Shown in pieces: positions 6,809 through 14,669 of a stretch of DNA of 15,872 bases. Position numbers and translations under genes: made by a program. Numbering within the stretch: the stretch's first letter is position 1; every line of letters starts with the position of its first letter. The notes beneath the pieces were generated by a model. The model was not told the origin of the DNA. It made no database searches and saw only the letters and a program-made list of their open reading frames with translations. This DNA is from DATDRQ01 sp035291645 (GTDB taxonomy: Bacteria; Chloroflexota; Anaerolineae; Anaerolineales; UBA4823): positions 1-15,872 of the forward strand of contig DATDRQ010000105.1 of the NCBI GenBank assembly GCA_035291645.1, in the 5' to 3' direction.

Positions 6809-9517
6809 ATGGAGATTGGGCTGGTTCGGAAGATCGATATCGATCAAGAGATGCAGCAGGCTTACCTGGATTACGCCATGAGCGTGATCGTGGCGCGCGC
6901 CTTGCCGGACGCGCGCGATGGGCTCAAGCCAGTCCACCGGCGCATCCTGTACGCCATGCATGATATGGGTCTGCGCCCGGATTCGCCTTATAAGAAATCG
7001 GCGCGCATCGTGGGAGAGGTGTTGGGGAAGTACCACCCGCATGGGGATATGGCGGTCTACGAGGCCATGGCGCGCATGGCTCAGGATTTCTCGATGCGCG
7101 CCATGCTGGTCGATGGGCAGGGCAATTTCGGCAGCGTGGACGGGGACCCGCCCGCAGCCATGCGCTATACCGAAGCCCGCCTGGCCTCCATCGCCACCCA
7201 CGTGCTGGCGGACATCCAAAAGAACACGGTCGACTTCGCCGAGAACTTCGACGGCACGCTGACCGAACCGAAGGTGCTGCCGTGCGCGTTCCCCAACCTG
7301 CTGGTGAACGGGACCACCGGGATCGCGGTCGGTATGGCGACCAGCATCCCGCCGCACAACCTGAACGAAGTCATCGACGCGCTGGTTTACCTGCTGGAAA
7401 ATTGGGAGAAACTGGAGGACATCTCGGTCGAGGACCTGATGCGTTATGTCAAGGGCCCGGACTTTCCGACCGGCGGAGTGATCATCCAGGATGCGGAGGT
7501 TGATAACCTGGCGGGCGCGTACGCCACCGGGCGCGGCGCGATCACGGTACAGGCGCGAGCGCACCTGGAGGAAATGACGCGCGGGCGCAACCGCATCATC
7601 GTGACCGAGTTGCCTTATATGACCAACAAGTCCTCGCTGATCGAACGCATTGCCAGCCTGGCGCGCGAGGAAAGGATCGAGGGCATCGCCGACCTGCGGG
7701 ATGAATCGGACCGCCAGGGCATGCGCATCGTGATCGAGCTCAACAAAGCCGCCGATCCGGACGCCGTGCTGCGCGACCTGTACAAAAGCACCCAGATGCG
7801 CAGCACCTTCAGTATCATCTTGCTGGCCCTGGTGGAGGGTGAGCCACGGATGCTCGGTTTGAAACAGGCCTTGCGGGTATACGTCGAGCACCGCCTGACC
7901 GTTATCCGGCGGCGGAGCGAGTACGACCTGGAGCGGGCCCGCCAGCGCGCCCACATCCTGGAAGGACTGCGCATCGCGCTGAAGAACCTGGACGAGGTGA
8001 TCGCCATGATCCGCCGTTCTCCGGACGCCGATTCGGCGCGCCTGCGGTTGATCAAGCGCTTCAAGCTTACTGAAAGCCAGGCTCAGGCGATCCTGGATAT
8101 GCCGCTACGCCGGCTGGCCAGCCTGGAGCGCAAGAAGATCGAGGATGAGTACCGCGAGGTGGTTGCCCAGATCAAGGAGCTGGAAACCCTGCTGCGATCA
8201 CAAAGAAAAATGCGCCAGGTAGCCAGCGGTGAACTCCTGGCGATCAAACAGGTTTATGGCGAGCCACGCCGCACCCGCATCGTCCAACTGGGTAAGGGCG
8301 AAACGCGCGCCACCAAACTGACTACCACCGACCTTGTCCCGGAACATGCCGTGTGGGTGATGGTCAGCCCAACAGGCCTGGTCTCCCGCACCGCCGACGA
8401 GAAGCTGCCGCGGCTGAGCGGGGGGGAGGCAGCTACCAACCTGGTATTGGCGAACTCCCGGGATACGGTCTACCTGGCGGCAACGAACGGGGAGACTGCC
8501 GCGATCCCGGTGCACACCTTACCCGAAATGGCGAAGCCATCAGAGGGCGTGCCTTTCCAGCGGGTGTCTGCGCTGACTGACAGGCACGATCTGGCGGCAG
8601 TCTTCACCCTGCCTGGAAAGGATGACCGGGCGGGGGACTGGTTCCTGGTCACGTTTACCCGCCAGGGGATGGTCAAGAAGTCCCTGCTCTCAGATCTACC
8701 TGGCCCTTCAGCCCAGACCTTTACCCTGGTGAGAGTGAACCAGGGGGACAGGCTGGGATGGGTCCACATGACCGACGGCGAGGCCGATGTGTTGCTCGTG
8801 TCTGCCAGCGGTATGGCGATCCGTTTCAATGAAGAAGAGATCCGCCCGATGGGACTGGTTGCGGGAGGGGTGATAGGCATCAAGCTGCCAAATAAGGAAG
8901 AGCTGGTTGGCGCCGAGGTGATACCGGCGCGGGGCGAGGTATTCCTGGCGGCGTCAGACGCCACCGCCAAGCGGGTAACCGTCGACCAGTTCCCCCGACA
9001 GGGGCGGAATGGCCAGGGCGTGATCGCCTGGAAGCTGCCCGGCGGGGTGCGCGTGGCTGGATTTGCCATCGGGAAGGCGGCCTCCAGGGCAGTCCTTTGC
9101 CTGATGATCGCCGCGCCGAAGTCCGTTCGCTTCGACGAGGCGCCCCAGCAGGGCCGCTCGGCGCGCGGCAAGCGCCTGTTCGAATTGAAGTCGAAAGATG
9201 AAGTAACCAGCCTGGTGGTGCCGCGCGAAGCGGCCCGCCCCCCCAACGTCAAAGCCTCTGGGGATGGCGAGCCCGCGCCCAAGGCCGTCCGCGGCAGGAG
9301 CTCAGTCCCGGTGAAAGCTTCCACCGAAAAGAAACCTGCCCGAAAAATAAGCGGCAGTAAGAGCACGACCCTTGCAATAACCTCTAGCGCGACGAAGCCG
9401 GCTGCGAAGACTCCTGTCAGGCGTGGATCTAGATCGACAAAAACCCCTGGCAGCGCCAAGCCCGCACCGCAGCCCTCCCGTCGCAAGCCATCCAAACCGG
9501 CGAAAACCGAAGAATAG
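6809..9517 (+). CDS. gyrA: DNA gyrase subunit A, with long basic C-terminal tail
   Basis: This is the breakage-reunion subunit of a type IIA topoisomerase; with GyrB it introduces negative supercoils. The 902-residue start at ATG 6809 has Shine-Dalgarno GGGAG six bases before; the in-frame codon at 6746 lies in the 5' UTR. The N-terminal domain carries the HPHGD loop (77-80 region) and catalytic Tyr120 in AMRYTEAR. The C-terminal beta-pinwheel (about 510-800) holds a GyrA-box-like QGRNGQG at 731-737, diverged from the QRRGGKG consensus. Residues 808-902 form a low-complexity Lys/Arg/Pro/Ser/Ala tail. At the position of E. coli Ser83 there is Met81, and at Asp87 there is Glu85. The diverged box leaves a ParC-like topoisomerase IV subunit possible. 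No gyrB/parE is in the window. Confidence 0.93.
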   Translation: MEIGLVRKIDIDQEMQQAYLDYAMSVIVARALPDARDGLKPVHRRILYAMHDMGLRPDSPYKKSARIVGEVLGKYHPHGDMAVYEAMARMAQDFSMRAMLVDGQGNFGSVDGDPPAAMRYTEARLASIATHVLADIQKNTVDFAENFDGTLTEPKVLPCAFPNLLVNGTTGIAVGMATSIPPHNLNEVIDALVYLLENWEKLEDISVEDLMRYVKGPDFPTGGVIIQDAEVDNLAGAYATGRGAITVQARAHLEEMTRGRNRIIVTELPYMTNKSSLIERIASLAREERIEGIADLRDESDRQGMRIVIELNKAADPDAVLRDLYKSTQMRSTFSIILLALVEGEPRMLGLKQALRVYVEHRLTVIRRRSEYDLERARQRAHILEGLRIALKNLDEVIAMIRRSPDADSARLRLIKRFKLTESQAQAILDMPLRRLASLERKKIEDEYREVVAQIKELETLLRSQRKMRQVASGELLAIKQVYGEPRRTRIVQLGKGETRATKLTTTDLVPEHAVWVMVSPTGLVSRTADEKLPRLSGGEAATNLVLANSRDTVYLAATNGETAAIPVHTLPEMAKPSEGVPFQRVSALTDRHDLAAVFTLPGKDDRAGDWFLVTFTRQGMVKKSLLSDLPGPSAQTFTLVRVNQGDRLGWVHMTDGEADVLLVSASGMAIRFNEEEIRPMGLVAGGVIGIKLPNKEELVGAEVIPARGEVFLAASDATAKRVTVDQFPRQGRNGQGVIAWKLPGGVRVAGFAIGKAASRAVLCLMIAAPKSVRFDEAPQQGRSARGKRLFELKSKDEVTSLVVPREAARPPNVKASGDGEPAPKAVRGRSSVPVKASTEKKPARKISGSKSTTLAITSSATKPAAKTPVRRGSRSTKTPGSAKPAPQPSRRKPSKPAKTEE

Positions 9518-9527
9518 GTCTGGTAGA

Positions 9528-9613
9528 AGTTACGCATTTGAGGGTGAAAATGGGGGTTTTTGGGCGGGCGGAGCCTGCCCAAAAACCCCCATTCTCCTAC
9601 CAACTGCGTAAGT
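9528..9613. repeat. Long palindromic element (REP/MITE-like), likely gyrA terminator
   Basis: The core (9550-9592) is a 20-bp stem: a perfect 16-bp arm (9550-9565 with 9577-9592) continued by a G-U and GGC/GCC, around a 3-base loop. The similarity of the two arms continues outward: TTACGCA (9530-9536) and its complement TGCGTAA (9605-9611), with a partly matching stretch between. It starts about ten bases after the gyrA stop. It can serve as a bidirectional terminator, but its length and terminal inverted repeats resemble a small mobile repeat. No clear target duplication is visible. Confidence 0.6.
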
Positions 9614-9634
9614 CCTATCTGGATTAATTTAGAA

Positions 9635-9666
9635 AAGAACGGCCCGGGCATCTCCGGGCCGTTCTT
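9635..9666 (-). terminator. Terminator of the envelope operon
   Basis: GAACGGCCCGG (9637-9647) pairs perfectly with CCGGGCCGTTC (9654-9664) around a 6-base loop, extended by two A-T pairs. On the minus strand it is followed by TTTTCTAA, immediately after the stop codon of the TIM-barrel gene. Confidence 0.85.
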
Positions 9667-9668
9667 CG

Positions 9669-10763
9669 TCAGGGAGTGACCGAAAAGAAGGAGTAGTGGT
9701 AGGCGATCCGGCCGTTCTGCAAACCGAAGGTATCCTTCCCATCATGGACGCTGCCCCCGGAAGAGACGGCTGTCCAGGTGAAGTGGCGGGAATTAGCCGT
9801 GCCTGAGTAGCCAGTCAGGGTGAAGACGGCGTTGGGCAGCAAGGAATTGAACATGCTCTGGTACCAGACTCGCAAGGCAGTCTGTCCCTGGACCACACGA
9901 GCTGCGGTGACGTGTACCGCAACCGGGATATACAGGTTGATCACCGAGTCCGGGAGATGGCTGTTAAGGGAGCTTATGTAGCGGGCGGTGATGTCCTGCT
10001 CCGGTGGTTGCCCATCCCAGCTATACCCGGCGATGGCGTCCCACACCTCGGGTAGGGAGGCGCGCGAGGAATCCCAGCTGTAGAAACTGGCGGAGGGCAG
10101 GTTTAGATCTTTGGCCGTGTCGAGGAAATCCAGGACTTCAGCCGAGCTCGATTGCCAGCCGGATTGCTGGAAGGCCGACCCGACCGGGTGGATCGGCCGG
10201 GTAGGGGTCATCGCCTGGAACTCCTGCACGCAGCGGGCCAGCTGCTCGCCGGCGTTGTGAGCGTGCATCCAGTAGACCTGCGGCATGTTCAGGTCGGATT
10301 TCTCCAGGAACTCGCGCCAGGGAAGCTGCGGGTGGTAGGAGGGGAAGCGGTACGAGCACAGGGCGACAGGAGTCTTCGGTAAACCATGACGCAGACGGCT
10401 CATGAATTTCTTGGCGGCCTCGGCCTTGCCGGGCTCCTTGTACTCGCCTTCGGCGTCGATCACGTAACCGTCCAATCCGAGCTCCTGGACGCGTTGGATG
10501 GCTTTATCGGCCTCGCCGGTTGGGTTGTATCCCCGCACGTAGTGCCAGCCCCAGACCTGGATGTTACGGGCGCGCAGCGCGGCAGCGACTGCCGGGACGA
10601 GGTCAACGCCGTTCACCACGTTGTAGGCGTAATTCGTGTCGGCGATCTTAATCAGGACGTAGCTGAGCTGGGCCTGCCTGGCGAGGGAGGCGATCAAGTG
10701 CGCCAGGCCCTCCTCGCAGTTTGGAATTTTCCAGATAAAAAAGCCCTTCCCTTCAAGAGTCAT
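9669..10763 (-). CDS. TIM-barrel glycosidase-like protein, function unknown
   Basis: This 364-residue protein has no visible signal peptide or membrane segment. Residues 7-250 look like a glycoside-hydrolase-type TIM barrel. Successive beta-strand-like segments are GFFIWKI (7-13), YVLIKIAD (35-42), IQVWGWHYV (68-76), GYVIDAEGEY (99-108), PVALCSYRF (132-140), MPQVYWM (160-166) and ASFYSWD (225-231). Asp103 and Glu105 are candidate active-site acids. Residues 250-364 are a separate beta-rich domain. It may act on envelope polysaccharide, given its LCP and LysM neighbours, but that is inference, and the missing signal peptide argues against simple secretion. ATG 10763 has GGAG five bases upstream. 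It is the last gene of the probable operon. Confidence 0.75.
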   Translation of the reverse strand: MTLEGKGFFIWKIPNCEEGLAHLIASLARQAQLSYVLIKIADTNYAYNVVNGVDLVPAVAAALRARNIQVWGWHYVRGYNPTGEADKAIQRVQELGLDGYVIDAEGEYKEPGKAEAAKKFMSRLRHGLPKTPVALCSYRFPSYHPQLPWREFLEKSDLNMPQVYWMHAHNAGEQLARCVQEFQAMTPTRPIHPVGSAFQQSGWQSSSAEVLDFLDTAKDLNLPSASFYSWDSSRASLPEVWDAIAGYSWDGQPPEQDITARYISSLNSHLPDSVINLYIPVAVHVTAARVVQGQTALRVWYQSMFNSLLPNAVFTLTGYSGTANSRHFTWTAVSSGGSVHDGKDTFGLQNGRIAYHYSFFSVTP

Positions 10764-10811
10764 TGGTTCTCCAGTGTTGTGCGGTAAGGGAATGGCTCTT
10801 TATTCACTTCT

Positions 10812-11909
10812 TTAGTCACTCTTGAGGGCTTTGCGCATCATCTCCAGGATAGCCTCCCGATCAGGGAGCAGCACCATGGCGCCTTCCGGGGTGATCCAGT
10901 TGGTCACATTACCCTTGCTGATGTAGTAGTGTTTGATTTCCGAAGTATCGATGCGGGCGGCAAGCGGCAGGAAGGGCAGGATATCGATCAGGTGGATATT
11001 GGTCGTCACGCTGTCCTCGTTGTCCTGGTAAAGCTGGGGCGCTTTTGCAATAGTATCCAGCGTGAATAAGCGCTCGAAGATGGCCTGCAGAACCTCCTGC
11101 TGGCGTCGGTTGCGCTCGAAATCGCTGGTGGTCTTGCGCGAGCGGGCGTACCACAGGGCGGTTTGGCCGTTCATGTGGGTAACCCCTTTCTCAAACGTGA
11201 CCCACTGGTTACCGCGCAGATCGGTCAGCTCGGTGCCGACGTTTACATCCAGGCCGCCCAGTTTATCGATCATCTTCACAAACTTGCGGAAGTCGATGAG
11301 GATGAAGTATTCCGGCCTGACCCCGAAGTTGTACTCGATGGTCTTAGCCAGCATTTCGAATCCACCCTGCCCGTAGGCGGTGTTGATGCGCTGCATGGCA
11401 TATCCGGGGATATAGACATACAGATCCCGCGGAAAAGAGGTGACGGTGATACGCTCCTTCTTGGGGCTAATGGTCACCAGGATGATCGTATCGGTGCGGA
11501 AGCTGTTGCCGAAACTGAAGCGGTGGTCCGAGCCGAGCAGCAGGATGTTGACCTGCCCGTCCGGCTGTTTCAGGCGCCCGACCGGGGGCGGGACACCCAG
11601 GTAGGAGAACGCGCTGGGCGGTGGGAAGTAACCGGGCTTGCGCCAGTTTGGGAAGGGGGTGCGCGCCACTTCGGTGGGCGGCAGGGGAGTTGGGGTGGCG
11701 GTTGGCAGGGTGGGCAGGTAGGTCGGTGTCGGCGCCAACGGTTGGAAGGGGGTGGGGGTCGCGGTGGCGTTCGCCGGGGGCGTATACAGGGCGCCGAAGA
11801 CGGCTTGCCCGGCGACTGGCAGCGCCATGGGAGCCATGAGCGGGGTTCCACAGGCGGAGAGCAGGATCGATAGCAGAATGATGGCGGGGATAATGCGGTA
11901 CTGTTTCAT
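10812..11909 (-). CDS. LytR-CpsA-Psr (LCP) family protein, predicted lipoprotein
   Basis: LCP proteins transfer undecaprenyl-linked glycopolymers to cell-wall acceptors. The chosen ATG 11909 gives 365 residues with a lipoprotein signal: basic MKQYR, a hydrophobic stretch and lipobox LLSAC with Cys20. Upstream GTG 11945 would leave no room for its ribosome-binding site. A Thr/Pro linker (about 43-85) is followed by the LCP domain (about 118-290). Its motifs are LLLGSDHR (124-130), FRTDTI (137-142), TSFPRDLYVYIPG (157-169), INTAYGQGG (175-183) and ARSRKTTSDFERNRRQQ (255-271). The Asp and Arg residues expected to bind the pyrophosphate are present. LCP proteins are more often anchored by a transmembrane helix; a lipid anchor is less usual. 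It lies 55 bp downstream of the LysM gene. Confidence 0.92.
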   Translation of the reverse strand: MKQYRIIPAIILLSILLSACGTPLMAPMALPVAGQAVFGALYTPPANATATPTPFQPLAPTPTYLPTLPTATPTPLPPTEVARTPFPNWRKPGYFPPPSAFSYLGVPPPVGRLKQPDGQVNILLLGSDHRFSFGNSFRTDTIILVTISPKKERITVTSFPRDLYVYIPGYAMQRINTAYGQGGFEMLAKTIEYNFGVRPEYFILIDFRKFVKMIDKLGGLDVNVGTELTDLRGNQWVTFEKGVTHMNGQTALWYARSRKTTSDFERNRRQQEVLQAIFERLFTLDTIAKAPQLYQDNEDSVTTNIHLIDILPFLPLAARIDTSEIKHYYISKGNVTNWITPEGAMVLLPDREAILEMMRKALKSD

Positions 11910-11964
11910 AACCTGTTCTTTTTTCCTTCGGATGCTGTGTCCCACTCCTTAACGCTATGTGAAC

Positions 11965-12801
11965 TTATGGTGTTCCGGGTGGCGTAGGCAGATCCAGGGT
12001 AGGCGCGGGCGGGATTGGCGTGCGCTCGGGGATGACCTCGGTTGGCGTTGGCGGCTCCGGCGTATCCGTGGGTGGCGGGCTGGTCTGGCTGGGCAGCTCG
12101 ATCTCAGTCGGGGTGCGGGTCGGCGCGGGTGGCGGCTCAATCGGAACGGGCAGGGACAGCTTCTGTCCCACTCGGATGCTGTCCGAGGACAGGCAGTTGG
12201 CCTGTTTGAGCTGCGCCACGCTTACCCCTGCCCGCTTGCTGATGGAGAACAAGGTGTCGCCCGGCTGGACGATGTAAGTATAAGCCCATCCGGCCGGCGG
12301 GCCGCAGGGAACCGGGGTCGGGGGAGCTTTTGCAGGGACGTACAGGGTCATGCCGGGTTCCAGCTGGGATTTTACCAGGCAGTTAGCCTCGATCAGCTCC
12401 TCCGGGGAGACGCCGTAGTCCTGAGCCAGTTTGTTCAGCGTGTCACCCCGGGCGATCGTGATCGGCTTCCAGCCGTTGGGAGGTGGGCAGGCGGCCTGGG
12501 TGGGGGGCGGTGCGCCTGTAACTGAAAGGGTGGTGGAGGGCAGCGGCGAGAGCGTGAAAGTTGGCGTGGGGGAGGCCAGCGCGGTCGGGAAAGGCGTGGG
12601 CAGGGACTGAGAGGCCAGGGGGAACAGCGTGGCAGCCTGCTCCGGGAGGGCTGGGGTGGCTGTGGGGGAGGGCAGCAGCGCCAGTGGGATTCCCCCTTCG
12701 GTGAAGGAAAGCACCAGCCCTCCGGCGACGAGCACGACCGCCAGCCCGGCTGCCAGCAGTCCGTAGAGACTTCCTCCCAACCCCGAGAAACCCGTATCCA
12801 T
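11965..12801 (-). CDS. Membrane-anchored protein with two LysM domains
   Basis: This 278-residue exported protein has one N-terminal transmembrane helix (about 13-33) and a Pro/Thr-rich spacer. LysM domains follow at about 113-155 (ITIARGDTLNKLAQDYGVS) and 175-217 (YIVQPGDTLFSISKRAGVS), then a Pro/Thr-rich tail. LysM binds GlcNAc-containing polymers such as peptidoglycan. Each LysM unit is preceded by a C-PP-GW motif and contains NCL: Cys105/Cys141 and Cys166/Cys203. This suggests one disulfide per unit, as in some eukaryotic LysM domains. It starts five bases after the stop of the 7TM-GAF gene, so the two are almost certainly co-transcribed. Confidence 0.9.
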   Translation of the reverse strand: MDTGFSGLGGSLYGLLAAGLAVVLVAGGLVLSFTEGGIPLALLPSPTATPALPEQAATLFPLASQSLPTPFPTALASPTPTFTLSPLPSTTLSVTGAPPPTQAACPPPNGWKPITIARGDTLNKLAQDYGVSPEELIEANCLVKSQLEPGMTLYVPAKAPPTPVPCGPPAGWAYTYIVQPGDTLFSISKRAGVSVAQLKQANCLSSDSIRVGQKLSLPVPIEPPPAPTRTPTEIELPSQTSPPPTDTPEPPTPTEVIPERTPIPPAPTLDLPTPPGTP

Positions 12802-12806
12802 TTCGA

Positions 12807-14273
12807 TTATTCCCGCTTTCGTTCCTTGGGACTGGCAGGCAGTTCGTCGAGAAGGTGAGCGTGATCTCCTCCCGATGCCTCACTCTGGCTTTGGGCGAAG
12901 TCTTGCAGGGCGGTGCGCAACTGGGCGCGCAGATCGTCCGCTTCTTGAGCGGTGTTTTTTTCCTTACTAATAGAATCTTGAAGTGCCCGAGCCAGGCGGT
13001 CATTCTCGGTCTGCAGCCGCTGCATGTTGCGGTTTGCCCGGGTGAGTTCGTCGCCGAGCACCAGGCGCTCCTGCGAGCGTTGCAGCACCGGCGGCAAGGC
13101 CCGGGCGATCTCCGCCAGATAGTTCTGGTCTGAGGCCGACCAGGAGCGCTTCGACCGGTTCGAAATCACCACGATCGCCAGCAGGGGGTCTCCAACCGGG
13201 CTGGCGACCGGCGCGGCTAACAGCGCTCCGAAGAGAGGCAGATTGAGGACCTGGCTCAATCCGGTCAGATCGGGAAGATTGCCGTTGGCGGGCAGGTGCA
13301 GCGGGCGGCCCTGGCGCAGTGCTTCCGAAAGTACGGGGACCAGACCGCCGTCGAAGGTGGCGCTGCCCAGCCATTCCGTTTTCTCCAGCTGGTAACCGCA
13401 GTGGATCGATATGTTCTTCTGCCCATCTGGTGGGGAGAGCAGCAAACACAGATCCGCCGGGAGGGCGCGGGCGATCGCCAGAGTCAGGGAGCGGCAGATC
13501 TCCTGGCTGCCGGTCGCGCCGGCCAGGAGCAGGAATGCCTGGAAGTTATCAGGCTGGATACCTGCCCGCCAGGCCCGGTCGCTTGCTCCAGCCTCGTCAG
13601 CTTCATGTGAGAACCGGAACGGCAGGGTGAGCAGCAGGGGGTAGGCCGCCATCTGGGCCAGGCGGATGGCGCCGGGGTAATCGCCCTGTGGGAGCGGCGC
13701 CAGGAGATAGAGGGCAAGACCGAGTGATATCAGGACGAACTGGGCCAGGCCGATTTCGAAGCCTGCCGGCCGGCGCACCAGCAGCACCAGCCCGCCGGCG
13801 AGGGCCAGCAGCAGGGTGAAGCTGGTCCACAGGACGTCCGGCAGGGAACCATTGAAGTAGACCAACGCGGTCTGGCTGGTCCACCAGACCCCAGTCAGCA
13901 GGAAGAGTACCAGCACCAGCAAGGTCAATAGAAGTGTTGCAAAGTCTGGCATGCGGTTAGGCTGAGGAAAGGCCCATAGCCAGATGAAGAGGATCAGGCT
14001 GAGGGCGGTCACGGCCCGGTCGAGCGGCGGCAGCCAGCCGTCCAGCCCGAAGAAGAACTGGGCCAGCCCGGCGGTTGCCATCAGGACTAGCTGGGCGAGC
14101 AGCAGCAGGGCCAGGCCGGCCAGCATGCGGCGGCCCGCCGTGGAACCGTTCCGCCACAGGTTGAGCGCGCCCGGAAGAGCACCTGCGATCGAAAAGGCCA
14201 GCACCAGGTGGTAAGCCAGGTTGCCGGGCGGCGTCGTGAGAAGTCCGATCACTTGCTGGTAAAAAGATTCCAT
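12807..14273 (-). CDS. Multi-TM membrane protein with GAF-like domain and coiled coil
   Basis: This 488-residue protein has about seven hydrophobic helices within residues 18-225. A soluble GAF-like domain follows (about 230-380, including LLAAPVASPVGDPLLAIVVISN and ASDQNYLAEIARALPPVL). A coiled coil lies at about 390-455, with a charged C-terminus ending KERKRE. The layout is that of a Chloroflexota-type sensor histidine kinase truncated before HisKA/HATPase; no kinase, cyclase or HAMP-like output is visible. It may pass a membrane or cytoplasmic signal through the coiled coil to a partner. It is the first gene of the operon with the LysM, LCP and TIM-barrel genes, with an extended -10 promoter upstream. 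Domain calls are by eye. Confidence 0.78.
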   Translation of the reverse strand: MESFYQQVIGLLTTPPGNLAYHLVLAFSIAGALPGALNLWRNGSTAGRRMLAGLALLLLAQLVLMATAGLAQFFFGLDGWLPPLDRAVTALSLILFIWLWAFPQPNRMPDFATLLLTLLVLVLFLLTGVWWTSQTALVYFNGSLPDVLWTSFTLLLALAGGLVLLVRRPAGFEIGLAQFVLISLGLALYLLAPLPQGDYPGAIRLAQMAAYPLLLTLPFRFSHEADEAGASDRAWRAGIQPDNFQAFLLLAGATGSQEICRSLTLAIARALPADLCLLLSPPDGQKNISIHCGYQLEKTEWLGSATFDGGLVPVLSEALRQGRPLHLPANGNLPDLTGLSQVLNLPLFGALLAAPVASPVGDPLLAIVVISNRSKRSWSASDQNYLAEIARALPPVLQRSQERLVLGDELTRANRNMQRLQTENDRLARALQDSISKEKNTAQEADDLRAQLRTALQDFAQSQSEASGGDHAHLLDELPASPKERKRE

Positions 14274-14294
14274 GGTCGCTCGAACTTAAGGGCG

Positions 14295-14303
14295 ATTATA
14301 GCA
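14295..14303 (-). promoter_or_regulatory. Extended -10 promoter of the envelope operon
   Basis: On the minus strand TGCTATAAT (TATAAT at 14295-14300 with the TGn extension) lies about 22 bp before ATG 14273. No good -35 box is visible at 17 bp, which suits an extended -10 promoter. Confidence 0.6.
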
Positions 14304-14329
14304 TGGGGGAAGATCATCGCTGGCAAAGG

Positions 14330-14357
14330 TTGACAAAACCTTGATTCAGAGTAAAAT
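14330..14357 (+). promoter_or_regulatory. Promoter of tRNA-Leu
   Basis: TTGACA (14330-14335), a 16-bp spacer and TAAAAT (14352-14357) end 11 bases before the tRNA. It is divergent from the envelope-operon promoter about 30 bp away. Confidence 0.7.
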
Positions 14358-14368
14358 ATCGTGCGCAA

Positions 14369-14452
14369 GCCGAAGTGGCGGAATTGGCAGACGCGCTACG
14401 TTCAGGGCGTAGTGGGCGTACGCCCGTGTGGGTTCGACTCCCACCTTCGGCA
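14369..14452 (+). tRNA. tRNA-Leu (anticodon CAG)
   Basis: This is an 84-nt class II tRNA. The acceptor GCCGAAG pairs with CTTCGGC. The anticodon stem CTACG/CGTAG holds loop TTCAGGG (anticodon CAG). A long variable arm (GGGCGTACGCCC) and T-arm GTGGG TTCGACT CCCAC follow. The discriminator is A and CCA is not encoded. Confidence 0.97.
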
Positions 14453-14477
14453 TTCCGCAAACGCGATCCAAGCAAAT

Positions 14478-14505
14478 ATCCCTGTGGTCTTCCACGGGGA
14501 TTTTT
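14478..14505 (+). terminator. Intrinsic terminator after tRNA-Leu
   Basis: ATCCCTGTGG pairs with CCACGGGGAT (10 bp, one T-G pair) around a TCTT loop, followed by TTTTTG. The remaining stretch up to 14633 shows no ORF or structure that I can support. Confidence 0.85.
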
Positions 14506-14633
14506 GTTGCAAGTAGGCTGCCAACTTCCCCAAGGAAGCAGAGATCTCCCCGCCCGATAGCATCCACGGACGGTCGAACTTTATTAAGCGAAAGAGCTGT
14601 TCGGATCCTAACATTTACGACAGGCGGCGCTCC

Positions 14634-14669
14634 TTGCGCGGAACGGCAGGCTGCGGTAAGATGCACCTA
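14634..14669 (+). promoter_or_regulatory. Leaderless promoter of the FtsB-like gene
   Basis: TTGCGC (14634-14639), a 17-bp spacer and TAAGAT (14657-14662) end six bases before ATG 14669. Transcription would begin at the start codon. No Shine-Dalgarno is present. Confidence 0.6.

Noticed and set aside
6710..7954. Minus-strand 414-codon ORF opposite gyrA, and a similar one at 8470-9651
   Set aside because: Both are antisense shadows of gyrA produced by high GC; neither has a ribosome-binding site or domain.
14346..14666. Minus-strand ORF containing VGVEPTRAYAHYALNVARLPIPPLRLA
   Set aside because: This is the antisense translation of the tRNA-Leu gene, a well-known spurious protein motif.
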